Of a stretch of DNA of 64,000 bases, positions 53,548 to 64,000 are shown piece by piece. The stretch is taken from assembly GCF_019977355.1 (NCBI RefSeq), contig NZ_AP024655.1:558001-622000 (forward strand), read 5' to 3'. The position numbers and the translations under genes are program-made. Below the pieces are notes generated by a model. The model was not told the origin of the DNA. It worked only from the letters and a program-made list of their open reading frames with translations, and ran no database searches. This stretch comes from Arthrobacter sp. NicSoilB8. GTDB lineage: Bacteria; Actinomycetota; Actinomycetes; Actinomycetales; Micrococcaceae. Position 1 is the first letter of the stretch. The number at the start of each line of letters is the position of its first letter.

Positions 53548-54738
53548 GTGAGCGACCTGGCGAGGGCACCCCGCGGCTGGCTCCTCATGCTCGCAATCGG
53601 TCTCATCGCGCTGAACATGCGCGGCCCGTTGGTGGCCGTGGCCCCGGTGGTCGCGCAGATGCAGCACGACCTCGGATTCACCCCGGTGGAACTGGGATTC
53701 CTGACCGGGATTCCGGTCCTGTGCTTTGCCCTGGCCGCGCCGCTGGCCTCGCTGGCAGGGCGCAAGCTGGGTCCCGAGTTCGCCATCACAATGACCCTGC
53801 TCGGCGTGCTCCTGGGCGTCGTGGTCCGCTCGGCGGGCGGCGGCGCCCTCGTCATGCTGGGCACCGTGATCCTGGGCGTCGCGATCACGATCGGCAACAT
53901 CGTGGTCCCGCTGATCATCCGGCGGGACTTCACTCCGGCCCGGCAGGGCGCGGCGATGGGCACCTACACTGCGGCCCTCAACATCGGCTCGTTCCTCACC
54001 TCCATGGTGTCCGCGCCGCTGGCCGAACTGCTGGGCTGGCGGCCCGCGATTGCCGCAAGCGGACTGTTCGCGGTGGCGGCCGGCGCGGTCTGGGTGATCG
54101 CGGTAGGCCGGCGGGCGGCCTTCATTCCTGCCGCCATCCCCGCGGCAGACCCGCGACTTCCGGCCGGCAAGCTCACCTCGCGGTGGATCACGGCAGCGCT
54201 GACCTTCGGGTTTGCCGGGCAGGCGTTCTCCTATTACGGCGTGACCGCCTGGCTGCCGAGCCTGCTCGCCGACGAACTCGGCATGGCGCCCTCGGCCGCC
54301 GGTGCCGGATCCTCGCTCTTCCAGATCCTCGCCATCGTGGGCGGCCTGGGTGTCCCGCTGGCGGCCCGCTTCGCCAGCACGACGGCGGTGGGCCTCACCC
54401 TGGGGCTGCTGTGGCTCACGGTCCCCGTGGGCCTGCTGCTCGCACCGGAGCTGTGGTGGCTGTGGTGTTCGCTGGGCGGTGTGGCCCAGGGCGGCGGCAT
54501 CACGCTGATCTTCCTCGCCATCATCCGCCTGGCCCGGGACCAGGCCTCGGCGGCCAGGATGTCCGCCATCGTCCAAGGGACCGGGTACTCGTTCGGGGCC
54601 GTGGCGCCGACCCTCCTGGGCTACGTCCACGGGACCACCGGCGCCTGGACCGGGCCGCTCCTGCTGATCCTGTGCTCCGTGGCCGCATTCATCCTGGGCA
54701 CCGCACTGTCCCTGCGCCGCGTCCCGAAGACGCACTAG
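53548..54738 (+). CDS. MFS transporter, CynX/NimT family
   Basis: A 396-aa membrane protein with about 12 helices. LIALNMRGPLVAVAPVVAQM is the typical first-helix signature of the CynX/NimT (cyanate, nitroimidazole) branch, followed by LGFLTGIPVLCFALAAPLAS and the loop SLAGRKLGPEFA. The substrate is uncertain. The GTG start overlaps the TGA of an 18-codon upstream frame (53495-53551), and no good Shine-Dalgarno is seen for GTG 53548, so translation may depend on that upstream frame. Confidence 0.82.
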   Translation: MSDLARAPRGWLLMLAIGLIALNMRGPLVAVAPVVAQMQHDLGFTPVELGFLTGIPVLCFALAAPLASLAGRKLGPEFAITMTLLGVLLGVVVRSAGGGALVMLGTVILGVAITIGNIVVPLIIRRDFTPARQGAAMGTYTAALNIGSFLTSMVSAPLAELLGWRPAIAASGLFAVAAGAVWVIAVGRRAAFIPAAIPAADPRLPAGKLTSRWITAALTFGFAGQAFSYYGVTAWLPSLLADELGMAPSAAGAGSSLFQILAIVGGLGVPLAARFASTTAVGLTLGLLWLTVPVGLLLAPELWWLWCSLGGVAQGGGITLIFLAIIRLARDQASAARMSAIVQGTGYSFGAVAPTLLGYVHGTTGAWTGPLLLILCSVAAFILGTALSLRRVPKTH

Positions 54739-54764
54739 GTTCTTTCCGCCCGCCAAAGTCCCGC

Positions 54765-54820
54765 CGAGTTGACACTTAAGGCCCATGTTGTCGAAAACAT
54801 GGGCCTTAAGTGTCAACTCG
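54765..54820. repeat. 56-bp palindrome with 25-bp perfect stem
   Basis: CGAGTTGACACTTAAGGCCC through ATGTT (54765-54789) is perfectly complementary to 54796-54820, with loop GTCGAA. It lies between the convergent MFS and aceB genes. The inner CACTTAAGGCCCAT resembles CACTTACGGCCC and ATGGGCGGTAAGTG inside the 5652/6406 elements, suggesting a related family with different outer arms. Confidence 0.85.
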
Positions 54821-54922
54821 ACGCCGTTGTCGGGCTGGAGGGTGTTCCGTTGCTGGGCTGCCACCCGGATCTCGGGCTGCCTGTTGCGAAGGGCGGGCAG
54901 CCCAGCGGACGGAATTTTCGGA

Positions 54923-56587
<1,665 letters not shown>

Positions 56588-56609
56588 GTCAATCTCTCCT
56601 GGTGCAGTG

Positions 56610-56675
56610 CCCAACTGACTCGCAGCAGGGGCCGTTTTGAGCCTTCAAAACGGCCCCTGCTGCTATCTAGTTGGG
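56610..56675. repeat. 66-bp palindromic element between aceA and aceB
   Basis: CCCAACT at 56610-56616 pairs with AGTTGGG at 56669-56675, and GCAGCAGGGGCCGTTTTGA pairs with TTCAAAACGGCCCCTGCTGC. Only the short GACTC/TATCT steps are unpaired. It begins 23 nt before the aceB start and ends 4 nt after the aceA stop, so the hairpin lies on the aceA-aceB transcript. Confidence 0.88.
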
Positions 56676-56679
56676 GAAG

Positions 56680-58011
<1,332 letters not shown>

Positions 58012-58119
58012 CTTTGTCTCCTTGGTTGTGCTCCGTTGTCCGGGCCGGCCATCCTGCGCCTTCGCAGTGTTGGGCCGACCGGATCGGTGCGGTGTTTCTT
58101 TCCGTGAGAACTACTTTTC

Positions 58120-58166
58120 TGCACTTTCCAAGGGGTTTCTAGACCAAAGCTATGGAAAGAAATGCA
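58120..58166. promoter_or_regulatory. inverted repeat in the aceA-ramB divergent region
   Basis: TGCACTTTCCA (58120-58130) and TGGAAAGAAATGCA (58153-58166) form an inverted repeat with a 3-nt bulge in one arm. Its ACTTT cores recall the RamB site of Corynebacterium, and the region controls both genes. Binding is inferred. Confidence 0.5.
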
Positions 58167-58176
58167 CTTCTTCGCA

Positions 58177-58182
58177 TATTCT
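58177..58182 (+). promoter_or_regulatory. TATTCT -10 box of the leaderless ramB-like gene
   Basis: TATTCT is followed by CAATAA (6 nt) and then ATG 58189; no Shine-Dalgarno is present. Confidence 0.55.
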
Positions 58183-58188
58183 CAATAA

Positions 58189-59673
58189 ATGCATCCCGCC
58201 AGCTGGAACCGCCAAGCTTCGTCCCTGCCGTCGCCCGCCGTGCCGGAGGTGGACGTCATCAGCATGGGCCGCCGCGTCCGTCACTTGCGCAAGGCGGCGG
58301 GCCTCACGCTCGATGCCCTGAGCGCCGCCGTCGGGACCGCCCCAAGCCAGCTGAGCCTGATCGAAAACGGCAAGCGCGAGCCCAAGCTCGGGCTGCTCCA
58401 GCAGCTCGCCGCTGGCCTCGGGGTCAGCATCGATGAGCTCCTCGGCGCCGAGCCGCCCAACCGCCGCGCGGCGCTGGAAATCGAGCTGGAACGCTACCAG
58501 CGCAGCCCCATCTACGAATCCCTCAACCTGCCGAAAATCCGCATCAGCTCGCGGCTTCCCATGGATGTGCTGGAGTCCATGGTGGGCCTGCAGCACGAGC
58601 TCGAGCGCCGGCTCAACGAGCAGGTGGCGACGCCGGAGGAGGCCCGCCGCGCCAACGGTGAGCTGCGGGCCATGATGCGGGAGCGGAACAACTACTTCCC
58701 GGAGTATGAGGCCGAGGCGCAGAAGGTCCTGGCCTCGGTGGGCCACACGAGCGGACCGCTGTCCCACCACGTCATTGCGGACATCGCCGGGCACCTCGGT
58801 TTCAGCCTCCACCATGTGGGCGATTTGCCGCATTCCACCCGCTCGGTGACGGATCTTAAGAACCGCAGAATTTATCTCACGCAGAACCAGCGCACCGATC
58901 ACGACCCCCGCTCGGTGCTGCTGCAGGCCCTGGGCCATTACGTCCTGGGCCACCAGACGCCGTCGAACTACGGGGACTTCCTGATGCAGCGCGTGGCCAC
59001 GAACTACTTCGCCGCCGCGCTCCTGCTGCCCGAGCAGGCCACCGTGGAGTTCCTGCAGCGCGCCAAGCAGGCCAAGGAGATCGCCGTCGAGGACATCCGG
59101 GACGCTTTTGCCGTGTCCTACGAGACCGCCGCCCACCGGTTTACGAACCTCGCCACCCAGCACCTGGACATCCGCACCCACTTCCAGAAGACCCACAAGA
59201 GCGGCATCATCTACAAAGCGTATGAGAACGACGGCGTGACGTTCCCGCAGGACCACACCGGCGCGATCGAGGGCCAGCCGTCCTGCAAGAACTGGACGTC
59301 CCGGGTGGTGTTCGACGTCCCGGACAAGTTCAGCGCCTACAACCAGTACACCGACACCCCCGCCGGGACCTACTGGTGCACGGCCCGCACTGAACGCTCC
59401 GCCAACGGGGAGTTCTCGCTCTCCGTGGGTGTCCCGTATGCGCACGTGAAGTGGTTCCGCGGCCGCGACACGACAGAGCGGTCCAAGTCCACCTGCCCGG
59501 ACGAAAGCTGCTGCCGCCGCCCGCCGGCGTCACTGACCGCCGAGTGGGCCGGGAACGCCTGGCCCTCGGCGCGGGCCCACTCCCACCTGCTGGCCGCCAT
59601 GCCGCCGGGCGCCTTCCCCGGCGTGGACGAGACCGAGGTCTACTCCTTCCTGGAGGCCCACTCGGGGAACTGA
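58189..59673 (+). CDS. ramB: RamB-like transcriptional regulator (XRE + ImmA/IrrE-like domain)
   Basis: A 494-aa regulator. An XRE helix-turn-helix is at about 26-80 (MGRRVRHLRKAAGLTLDALS, TAPSQLSLIENGKREPKLGL). The middle is an IrrE/ImmA-like domain whose zinc motif is weak (LQALGHYVLGHQTP instead of HExxH). The C-terminal short-chain fatty acyl regulator domain ends with a cysteine cluster (STCPDESCCRR). Corynebacterium RamB represses aceA, aceB and acetate activation genes on glucose. Its divergent place beside aceA supports the same role here. A start at the internal Met 26 is possible, but the -10 spacing favours 58189. Confidence 0.87.
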   Translation: MHPASWNRQASSLPSPAVPEVDVISMGRRVRHLRKAAGLTLDALSAAVGTAPSQLSLIENGKREPKLGLLQQLAAGLGVSIDELLGAEPPNRRAALEIELERYQRSPIYESLNLPKIRISSRLPMDVLESMVGLQHELERRLNEQVATPEEARRANGELRAMMRERNNYFPEYEAEAQKVLASVGHTSGPLSHHVIADIAGHLGFSLHHVGDLPHSTRSVTDLKNRRIYLTQNQRTDHDPRSVLLQALGHYVLGHQTPSNYGDFLMQRVATNYFAAALLLPEQATVEFLQRAKQAKEIAVEDIRDAFAVSYETAAHRFTNLATQHLDIRTHFQKTHKSGIIYKAYENDGVTFPQDHTGAIEGQPSCKNWTSRVVFDVPDKFSAYNQYTDTPAGTYWCTARTERSANGEFSLSVGVPYAHVKWFRGRDTTERSKSTCPDESCCRRPPASLTAEWAGNAWPSARAHSHLLAAMPPGAFPGVDETEVYSFLEAHSGN

Positions 59674-60242
59674 CCCTCCTCAGGTTCTGCGGGTTGTGGC
59701 ACGACGTCCCCGCAGTCTTCGTCGGGTTTCTCGTGGCGCTCACGCGCCGGTGCGGAGGCCCGATGACCGTTGCGGGCTCGCCTGCGCGGCTGCCCTGCGG
59801 CGAAGCATTCTTCGTTGTGAATCCCGTGATAGAGGACGCCGTGCAAAACCTGGTGGCTTTCGTCGGTGCCGGACCAGCGGCCCGTGTGCCTCAGAAAGTG
59901 CATGTACTCATAAAGGGAGGCACAGAAAAAGGATGCAAGCTCGGCATCGCGGTCATTGAGCGAATCCACCAGTTCGGCGATAAGTCCTGCGTCCATTGCG
60001 GTCACTGAGGCGCCCCCAGAGATTTCGGCGTAAACGGGGAAGAACGCGGTCAGTTGCTCCAGAACGGGAACGATGTCCGGCAAAATCCCGTGCTTCCGGT
60101 GCCAACGCCCGAATGCGATCAGGGAACCCAGTTCTTGGTCTTCTGGGTGCAACGCAAGGGGAGCTGCTCCGGGTGCAGGTTTCCCGGCCCGGTGCCCGCT
60201 GGCGCTCCGATCTGCCGGCTGACGACGGGATTTTTGGGTCAT
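59640..60242 (-). CDS. hypothetical protein, 200 aa
   Basis: No family is recognised. The core is helical (LGSLIAFGRWHRKHGILPDI, LIAELVDSLNDRDAELASFF, EYMHFLRHTG), flanked by basic, low-complexity ends. AGGA stands about 8 nt before the ATG on the minus strand. The 3' end runs 34 bp into the end of the convergent ramB-like gene. The soluble, residue-diverse middle makes it more likely real than the opposite-strand frames, which are Arg-rich. Confidence 0.6.
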   Translation of the reverse strand: MTQKSRRQPADRSASGHRAGKPAPGAAPLALHPEDQELGSLIAFGRWHRKHGILPDIVPVLEQLTAFFPVYAEISGGASVTAMDAGLIAELVDSLNDRDAELASFFCASLYEYMHFLRHTGRWSGTDESHQVLHGVLYHGIHNEECFAAGQPRRRARNGHRASAPARERHEKPDEDCGDVVPQPAEPEEGQFPEWASRKE

Positions 60243-60461
60243 AATCGATCCTCACTCTGGATTGCGGCACGCGGCGGACTGCCTACCCAGAACGCTATGA
60301 GTGGGAAACAGTCGGCCTCAAGGACGGTCAGCCGTATGTGGAAAAGGTCTGACGAGCCACCTCCAGAGCGTGCAGCCCGGCAAACTGAAACGCGCGCCAA
60401 GTCGGGCGGACTATATTGGCCTGTGTCAGCTCATCGATCCACCTCGCGGGAGTGTGCACTC

Positions 60462-62210
60462 ATGGCCAAGGAACTTGCCACCCAGCTCATTGAACAACTC
60501 CAGGCTGCCGGCGTGCAGCGGATCTACGGGATCGTGGGGGACAGCCTCAACCCGATCGTCGACGCCGTCCGCCAAACCGGCGGCTCGCAGCAAGGCGGCA
60601 TTGACTGGATCCACGTCCGGCACGAGGAAGCTGCCGCCTTCGCCGCGGCGGCCGAAGCCCAGTTGACCGGCCGGCTCGCGGTGTGCGCCGGCTCCTGCGG
60701 GCCCGGTAACCTGCACCTGATCAACGGCCTGTATGACGCCAACCGCTCCGGCGCTCCGGTGCTGGCCATCGCCTCGCACATCCCGAGCAAACAGATCGGC
60801 AGCAGCTTCTTCCAGGAAACCCACCCTGACCGGCTCTTCAACGAATGCTCGGTCTATTCCGAGCTGATCAGCACCGCGGAACAGGCGCCCAGGGTCATGC
60901 ACAGCGCCATCCAGCACGCAGTGGGGCTCCGGGGCGTCGCCGTCGTGACCCTTCCCGGGGACATCGCCGGCCTCGAGGCGACCGCCCCGACCCCGGCCCC
61001 CGCCGCGTTCCGGCCGGCAACGCTGACGCCGGATCCCGCGAGCGTCCAGGAACTGGCCGAGGCCATCAACGCCGCCGACAAAGTGGCCATCTTCGCCGGG
61101 GCCGGCGTCGAGGGCGCGCACGACGAGGTGGTGGCGCTCGCCGGACTGATCGCGGCGCCGATCGGCCACTCGCTGCGCGGCAAGGACTTCATGCAGTACG
61201 ACAACGCGTATGACATCGGCATGACCGGGCTGCTGGGCTACGGCGCCGCGGCCGAAGGCATCGAGGATGCGGATCTGCTGATCCTGCTGGGCACCGACTT
61301 CCCCTATGACCAGTTCCTGCCGGGAACCCGGACGGCGCAGGTGGACCGCGCCGCCCACAAACTGGGGCGGCGGACCGACGTCGACGTCGCCGTGCATGGC
61401 GACGTCCTCCCCACGCTCGCCGCCCTCATGCCCTTGCTGAAGGCCAAGAAGAGCCGCCGCTTCCTCGACGCGATGCTGAAGAAGCATGACCGGCTCATGA
61501 ACAAGGCCGTGGGCGCGTACACCCGGAACGTGGGGACGAAACAGCCGATCCACCCCGAATACGCGGCCTCGCTGCTGGACCAGGTGGCGGCGGAGGACGC
61601 GATCTTCACGGCGGATACCGGCATGTGCAATGTCTGGACCGCGCGGTACATCAATCCGCTGGGCACCCGCAGGCTCATCGGCTCCTACCTGCACGGCTCC
61701 ATGGCCAACGCGCTGCCGCACGCGATCGGCGCCCAGCTGGCCTACCCGGGCCGGCAGGTGGTCTCGGTTTCGGGTGACGGCGGCCTGTCCATGCTGTTGG
61801 GGGAGCTGATCACGGTCGCGGCCCACCGGCTTCCGGTCAACGTGGTGGTCTTCAACAACTCCACCCTGGGCATGGTCAAGCTGGAGATGCTGGTGGACGG
61901 GCTCCCTGATTTCGGCGTGGACGTCCCGGACGCCAACTACGCGGATGTTGCCCGGGCCCTCGGCTTCCATTCCGTGCGCGTCACGGACCCTTCCCGCATC
62001 GAGGCCGCATACCGGGAAGCCTTCGCGCATCCCGGGCCGTCGCTCGTGGAGCTCATCACGGACCCCAAGGCGCTGTCCCTCCCGCCGAAGATCAAGGGTG
62101 CGCAGATCCTGGGCTTCGCCACGGCCATGTCCAAGGTGGTCCTCAACCGGGGCGCCGGCGAGGCCGTCAGCATGGCCCGGAGCAACCTGCGCAACATCCC
62201 GCGGCGCTAA
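60462..62210 (+). CDS. poxB: pyruvate dehydrogenase (quinone), PoxB
   Basis: A 582-aa thiamine diphosphate enzyme, oxidising pyruvate to acetate and CO2 with electrons to the quinone pool. Features are MAKELATQLIEQLQAAGVQR, HEEAAAFAAAAEAQLTGR (catalytic Glu), the central FAD region, and the ThDP motif SVSGDGGLSMLLGELITVA with VVVFNNSTLGMVKLEM. The C-terminal tail suits membrane recruitment as in PoxB. GGGAG lies 9 nt before ATG 60462. TATATT at 60412-60417 could be its -10. Its acetate would be recovered by acs and the glyoxylate shunt encoded in this window. Confidence 0.92.
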   Translation: MAKELATQLIEQLQAAGVQRIYGIVGDSLNPIVDAVRQTGGSQQGGIDWIHVRHEEAAAFAAAAEAQLTGRLAVCAGSCGPGNLHLINGLYDANRSGAPVLAIASHIPSKQIGSSFFQETHPDRLFNECSVYSELISTAEQAPRVMHSAIQHAVGLRGVAVVTLPGDIAGLEATAPTPAPAAFRPATLTPDPASVQELAEAINAADKVAIFAGAGVEGAHDEVVALAGLIAAPIGHSLRGKDFMQYDNAYDIGMTGLLGYGAAAEGIEDADLLILLGTDFPYDQFLPGTRTAQVDRAAHKLGRRTDVDVAVHGDVLPTLAALMPLLKAKKSRRFLDAMLKKHDRLMNKAVGAYTRNVGTKQPIHPEYAASLLDQVAAEDAIFTADTGMCNVWTARYINPLGTRRLIGSYLHGSMANALPHAIGAQLAYPGRQVVSVSGDGGLSMLLGELITVAAHRLPVNVVVFNNSTLGMVKLEMLVDGLPDFGVDVPDANYADVARALGFHSVRVTDPSRIEAAYREAFAHPGPSLVELITDPKALSLPPKIKGAQILGFATAMSKVVLNRGAGEAVSMARSNLRNIPRR

Positions 62211-62265
62211 GGTCCTTCAGCGCCGCGGGCGTTTCCGTCGAACCCGCCGGCGGGCCGGACGGGTC

Positions 62266-63126
62266 TTAGCGCGGGCCGCCCTGCCAGAGCGCGTCGAACG
62301 GGGCGCCCGAGGCCACCCGGTTCCGGATTCCGGCGGTCACAAACGCCTTGGCCGTCCGGGCTGCAGCCAGCGGGGTCGCACCCTTGGCGAGCTCGGCCGT
62401 CACGGCGGCGGCCAGCGAGCACCCGGCACCGGACACGGCCACCTCGCCCACCTTCGGGGCGGACAGGACCTCCAGGGATTCGCCGTCGTAGTAGACGTCG
62501 ACGGCGTCGGGGCCTTCCAGCCGCACGCCGCCTTTCGCGAGGACGGCGGCGCCGCTGAGTTCATGGATGCGGACCGCGGCCGCCTTGAGCGACTCGACGT
62601 CGGTGATGACCAGGCCGGAGAGCGACTCGGCCTCGAAATGGTTGGGTGTGACGAAGGTGGCCAGCGGCAGGATCTGCGCCTTCAGCGCCTGGTCGGTGTC
62701 CAGGGCGTGGCCCGGCTCCTGGCCCTTGCAGATCAGCACCGGATCCAGCACCACGTTGGCGAACTGCCCGCCGGCCAGCGCCCCGGCGACGGTCGAAATC
62801 GTCGCCGGGCTGCCCAGCATGCCGATCTTGACGGTGTCCAGCACGGCCGGAGCGCCGGACGCGGCACCGTAGGCCGCCGTCGTCGCCTCCAGCTGGTCCG
62901 CGATGACCTGCTGGTCCACCGGGACGAAGCGGTGGTTCCATTTGTCCTTCGGATCGAAGGACACGATGCAGGTCAGGTTCGCGATCCCGAACACGCCGAG
63001 TTCCTGGAACGTCTTCAGGTCAGCCTGCGCGCCGGCGCCGCCGGTCGCTTCAGAGCCTGCGATGGTCAGGACGACGGCGGGGGAGGAAGCAGCCAGTGCG
63101 GCGGAGTCGAATGCGGTAGAAGTCAT
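62266..63126 (-). CDS. hydroxymethylpyrimidine/pyridoxine kinase (ThiD/PdxK-like)
   Basis: A 286-aa ribokinase-like kinase. VLTIAGSEATGGAGAQADLK is the substrate loop of ThiD and PdxK; PNHFEAESLSG and the ATP/anion-hole loop VAVSGAGCSLAAAVTAELA follow. IAGSEATGGAGAQADLKTF differs from the canonical ThiD IAGSDSSGGAGIQADLKTF. With a cysteine in the GAGC loop it may be a pyridoxal kinase of the ThiD-like type. ATG 63126 (MTSTAFDSAAL) is the likely start. It is divergent from the MHS permease. Confidence 0.83.
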   Translation of the reverse strand: MTSTAFDSAALAASSPAVVLTIAGSEATGGAGAQADLKTFQELGVFGIANLTCIVSFDPKDKWNHRFVPVDQQVIADQLEATTAAYGAASGAPAVLDTVKIGMLGSPATISTVAGALAGGQFANVVLDPVLICKGQEPGHALDTDQALKAQILPLATFVTPNHFEAESLSGLVITDVESLKAAAVRIHELSGAAVLAKGGVRLEGPDAVDVYYDGESLEVLSAPKVGEVAVSGAGCSLAAAVTAELAKGATPLAAARTAKAFVTAGIRNRVASGAPFDALWQGGPR

Positions 63127-63170
63127 GGTCCCATCCTGCCATCCCGCCAAATCCGCCTGCATTGTGCTTA

Positions 63171-63200
63171 TGAACAAGTATTCCGTGAACAGTATGAACA
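63171..63200. promoter_or_regulatory. three TGAACA direct repeats
   Basis: TGAACA occurs at 63171-63176, 63186-63191 and 63195-63200, in the divergent region between the kinase and the MHS permease. No matching inverted arm was seen. It may be a regulator-binding region. Confidence 0.4.
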
Positions 63201-63283
63201 AAACCTGAGTGTTTCGGATCACGCCGACTAAGGTGGCGGACGGTGTTGCCCATAGGCGGCGCCGGATCCAGGAAGGTTCATTG

Positions 63284-64000
63284 ATGAGCACCCAACTGTC
63301 CGAAGCGGCCCAGACCCGAAAAGCCGTCGGCAACATCCTCAAAGGCTCGGCCGGCAACCTCGTCGAGTGGTACGACCTCTACGTCTACACCGTCTTCGCG
63401 GCCTACTTCCAGGCGCACTTCTTCAACTCCAAGGACGAGCTCCAGGCCGGCCTCGAGGCGATGGCCGTCTTCTCGACGTCGTTCCTCATGCGTCCGATCG
63501 GCGCCTGGTTCTTCGGCCGGTACGCCGACCGCAGGGGCCGCAAGGCCGCGCTGACGCTGAGCGTGACCATGATGTCCGCGGGCTCCTTCGCCATCGCGGT
63601 ACTGCCCACCCAGGACGTGATCGGTCTGTGGGCCATGATTCTGCTGGTCCTGATCCGTGTGATCCAGGGCTTCTCCGTGGGCGGTGAGTACGGCACCAGC
63701 GCCACGTACATGTCCGAGGCCGCCACGACCAAGCGCCGCGGATTCTTCTCCAGCTTCCAGTACGTCACGCTGATCGGCGGCCAGATGCTGGCCCTGCTGG
63801 TCCTCGTCATCCTGCAGAACGCCATGCCGAAGGCCGAGCTGACCGACTGGGGCTGGCGGATACCGTTCGCGATCGGCGGCGTCGCCGCCCTCGTGGTCCT
63901 GTGGCTGCGGCGCTCTATGGAGGAGACCGTTTCTGCCGAGCAGATCGAGGCCGCCAAGGCCCCCGCGGTGGCGGGCGAGGCGCAGCCGGGCACCATGAAA
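63284..64000 (+). CDS. MHS-family MFS permease, 5' part
   Basis: The first 239 codons of a metabolite:H+ symporter; the gene leaves the window at the right edge. GNLVEWYDLYVYTVFAAYF and GRYADRRGRKAALTLS are signatures of the KgtP/ProP-type family, with about six helices in this part. The loop VGGEYGTSATYMSEAATTKR is also typical. The substrate is probably a dicarboxylate such as 2-oxoglutarate, but this is uncertain. AGGAAGG stands 8 nt before ATG 63284. Confidence 0.88.
   Translation, partial: MSTQLSEAAQTRKAVGNILKGSAGNLVEWYDLYVYTVFAAYFQAHFFNSKDELQAGLEAMAVFSTSFLMRPIGAWFFGRYADRRGRKAALTLSVTMMSAGSFAIAVLPTQDVIGLWAMILLVLIRVIQGFSVGGEYGTSATYMSEAATTKRRGFFSSFQYVTLIGGQMLALLVLVILQNAMPKAELTDWGWRIPFAIGGVAALVVLWLRRSMEETVSAEQIEAAKAPAVAGEAQPGTMK

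Overview
The window is high-GC actinobacterial chromosome. Gene content, protein style and leaderless start signals point to the Micrococcaceae, most likely Arthrobacter or a close relative (Pseudarthrobacter, Paenarthrobacter). Markers are purS-purQ-purL, dnaX-recR next to a small SRP RNA gene, lysC with an internal lysC-beta start, aceA/aceB opposite a RamB-like regulator, and many TANNNT boxes placed exactly 6 nt before start codons. No phage, integrase, insertion sequence or CRISPR array was seen; this is ordinary chromosome with accessory catabolic inserts.

Layout. 1-3338 (minus): acs, sfnG and the 5' end of metY, a likely acetate/sulfur operon. 3604-6402 (plus): small housekeeping genes (CoA-binding, YjbR, DUF1990, TPR, quinol monooxygenase-like, DUF503), with two 63-65 bp palindromic elements nearby. 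6486-9827 (minus): purS-purQ-purL. 10106-17218: a small membrane protein, a large secreted subtilase, two SSI-like protease inhibitors around a conserved gene usually labelled 3-methyladenine DNA glycosylase, an OhrR-like MarR regulator and two small paralogues. 17323-24321: lysC, a 184-bp-period repeat, a GNAT pseudogene, recR, dnaX, the SRP RNA, a second tandem repeat array and tRNA-Ser(GGA). 24512-31934: an MpaB-type oxygenase, two tandem M23 peptidases, glutathione peroxidase, formaldehyde dehydrogenase and a CpdA-like phosphodiesterase. 32092-39362: a Stealth-type sugar-phosphate transferase, a HAD hydrolase, a LytR_C protein, TetR, nicotinate phosphoribosyltransferase, a FrnE-like DsbA protein and a GNAT.

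39392-52009 (minus) is the most interesting region: about 13 closely packed genes behind one good promoter (TTGACG-17-TAGCTT) and a divergent ROK repressor. They encode four Gfo/Idh/MocA oxidoreductases, two sugar phosphate isomerase/epimerase TIM barrels, a DUF1080 (3-keto-disaccharide hydrolase family) protein, a cytosolic PD40 beta-propeller, an unrecognised 272-aa protein, a UPF0303 protein and a sugar ABC importer without its ATPase. No classical glycoside hydrolase or sugar kinase is present. The set fits import of a glycoside and intracellular cleavage through C3 oxidation (3-keto sugar chemistry) rather than hydrolysis.

52188-64000: the ROK regulator, a CynX/NimT-type MFS transporter, malate synthase and isocitrate lyase with palindromic elements beside them, the RamB-like regulator, a hypothetical gene, pyruvate dehydrogenase (quinone) PoxB, a ThiD/PdxK-type kinase and the start of an MHS-family permease cut by the window edge. 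Together acs, aceA, aceB, ramB and poxB indicate acetate production and reuse through the glyoxylate shunt.
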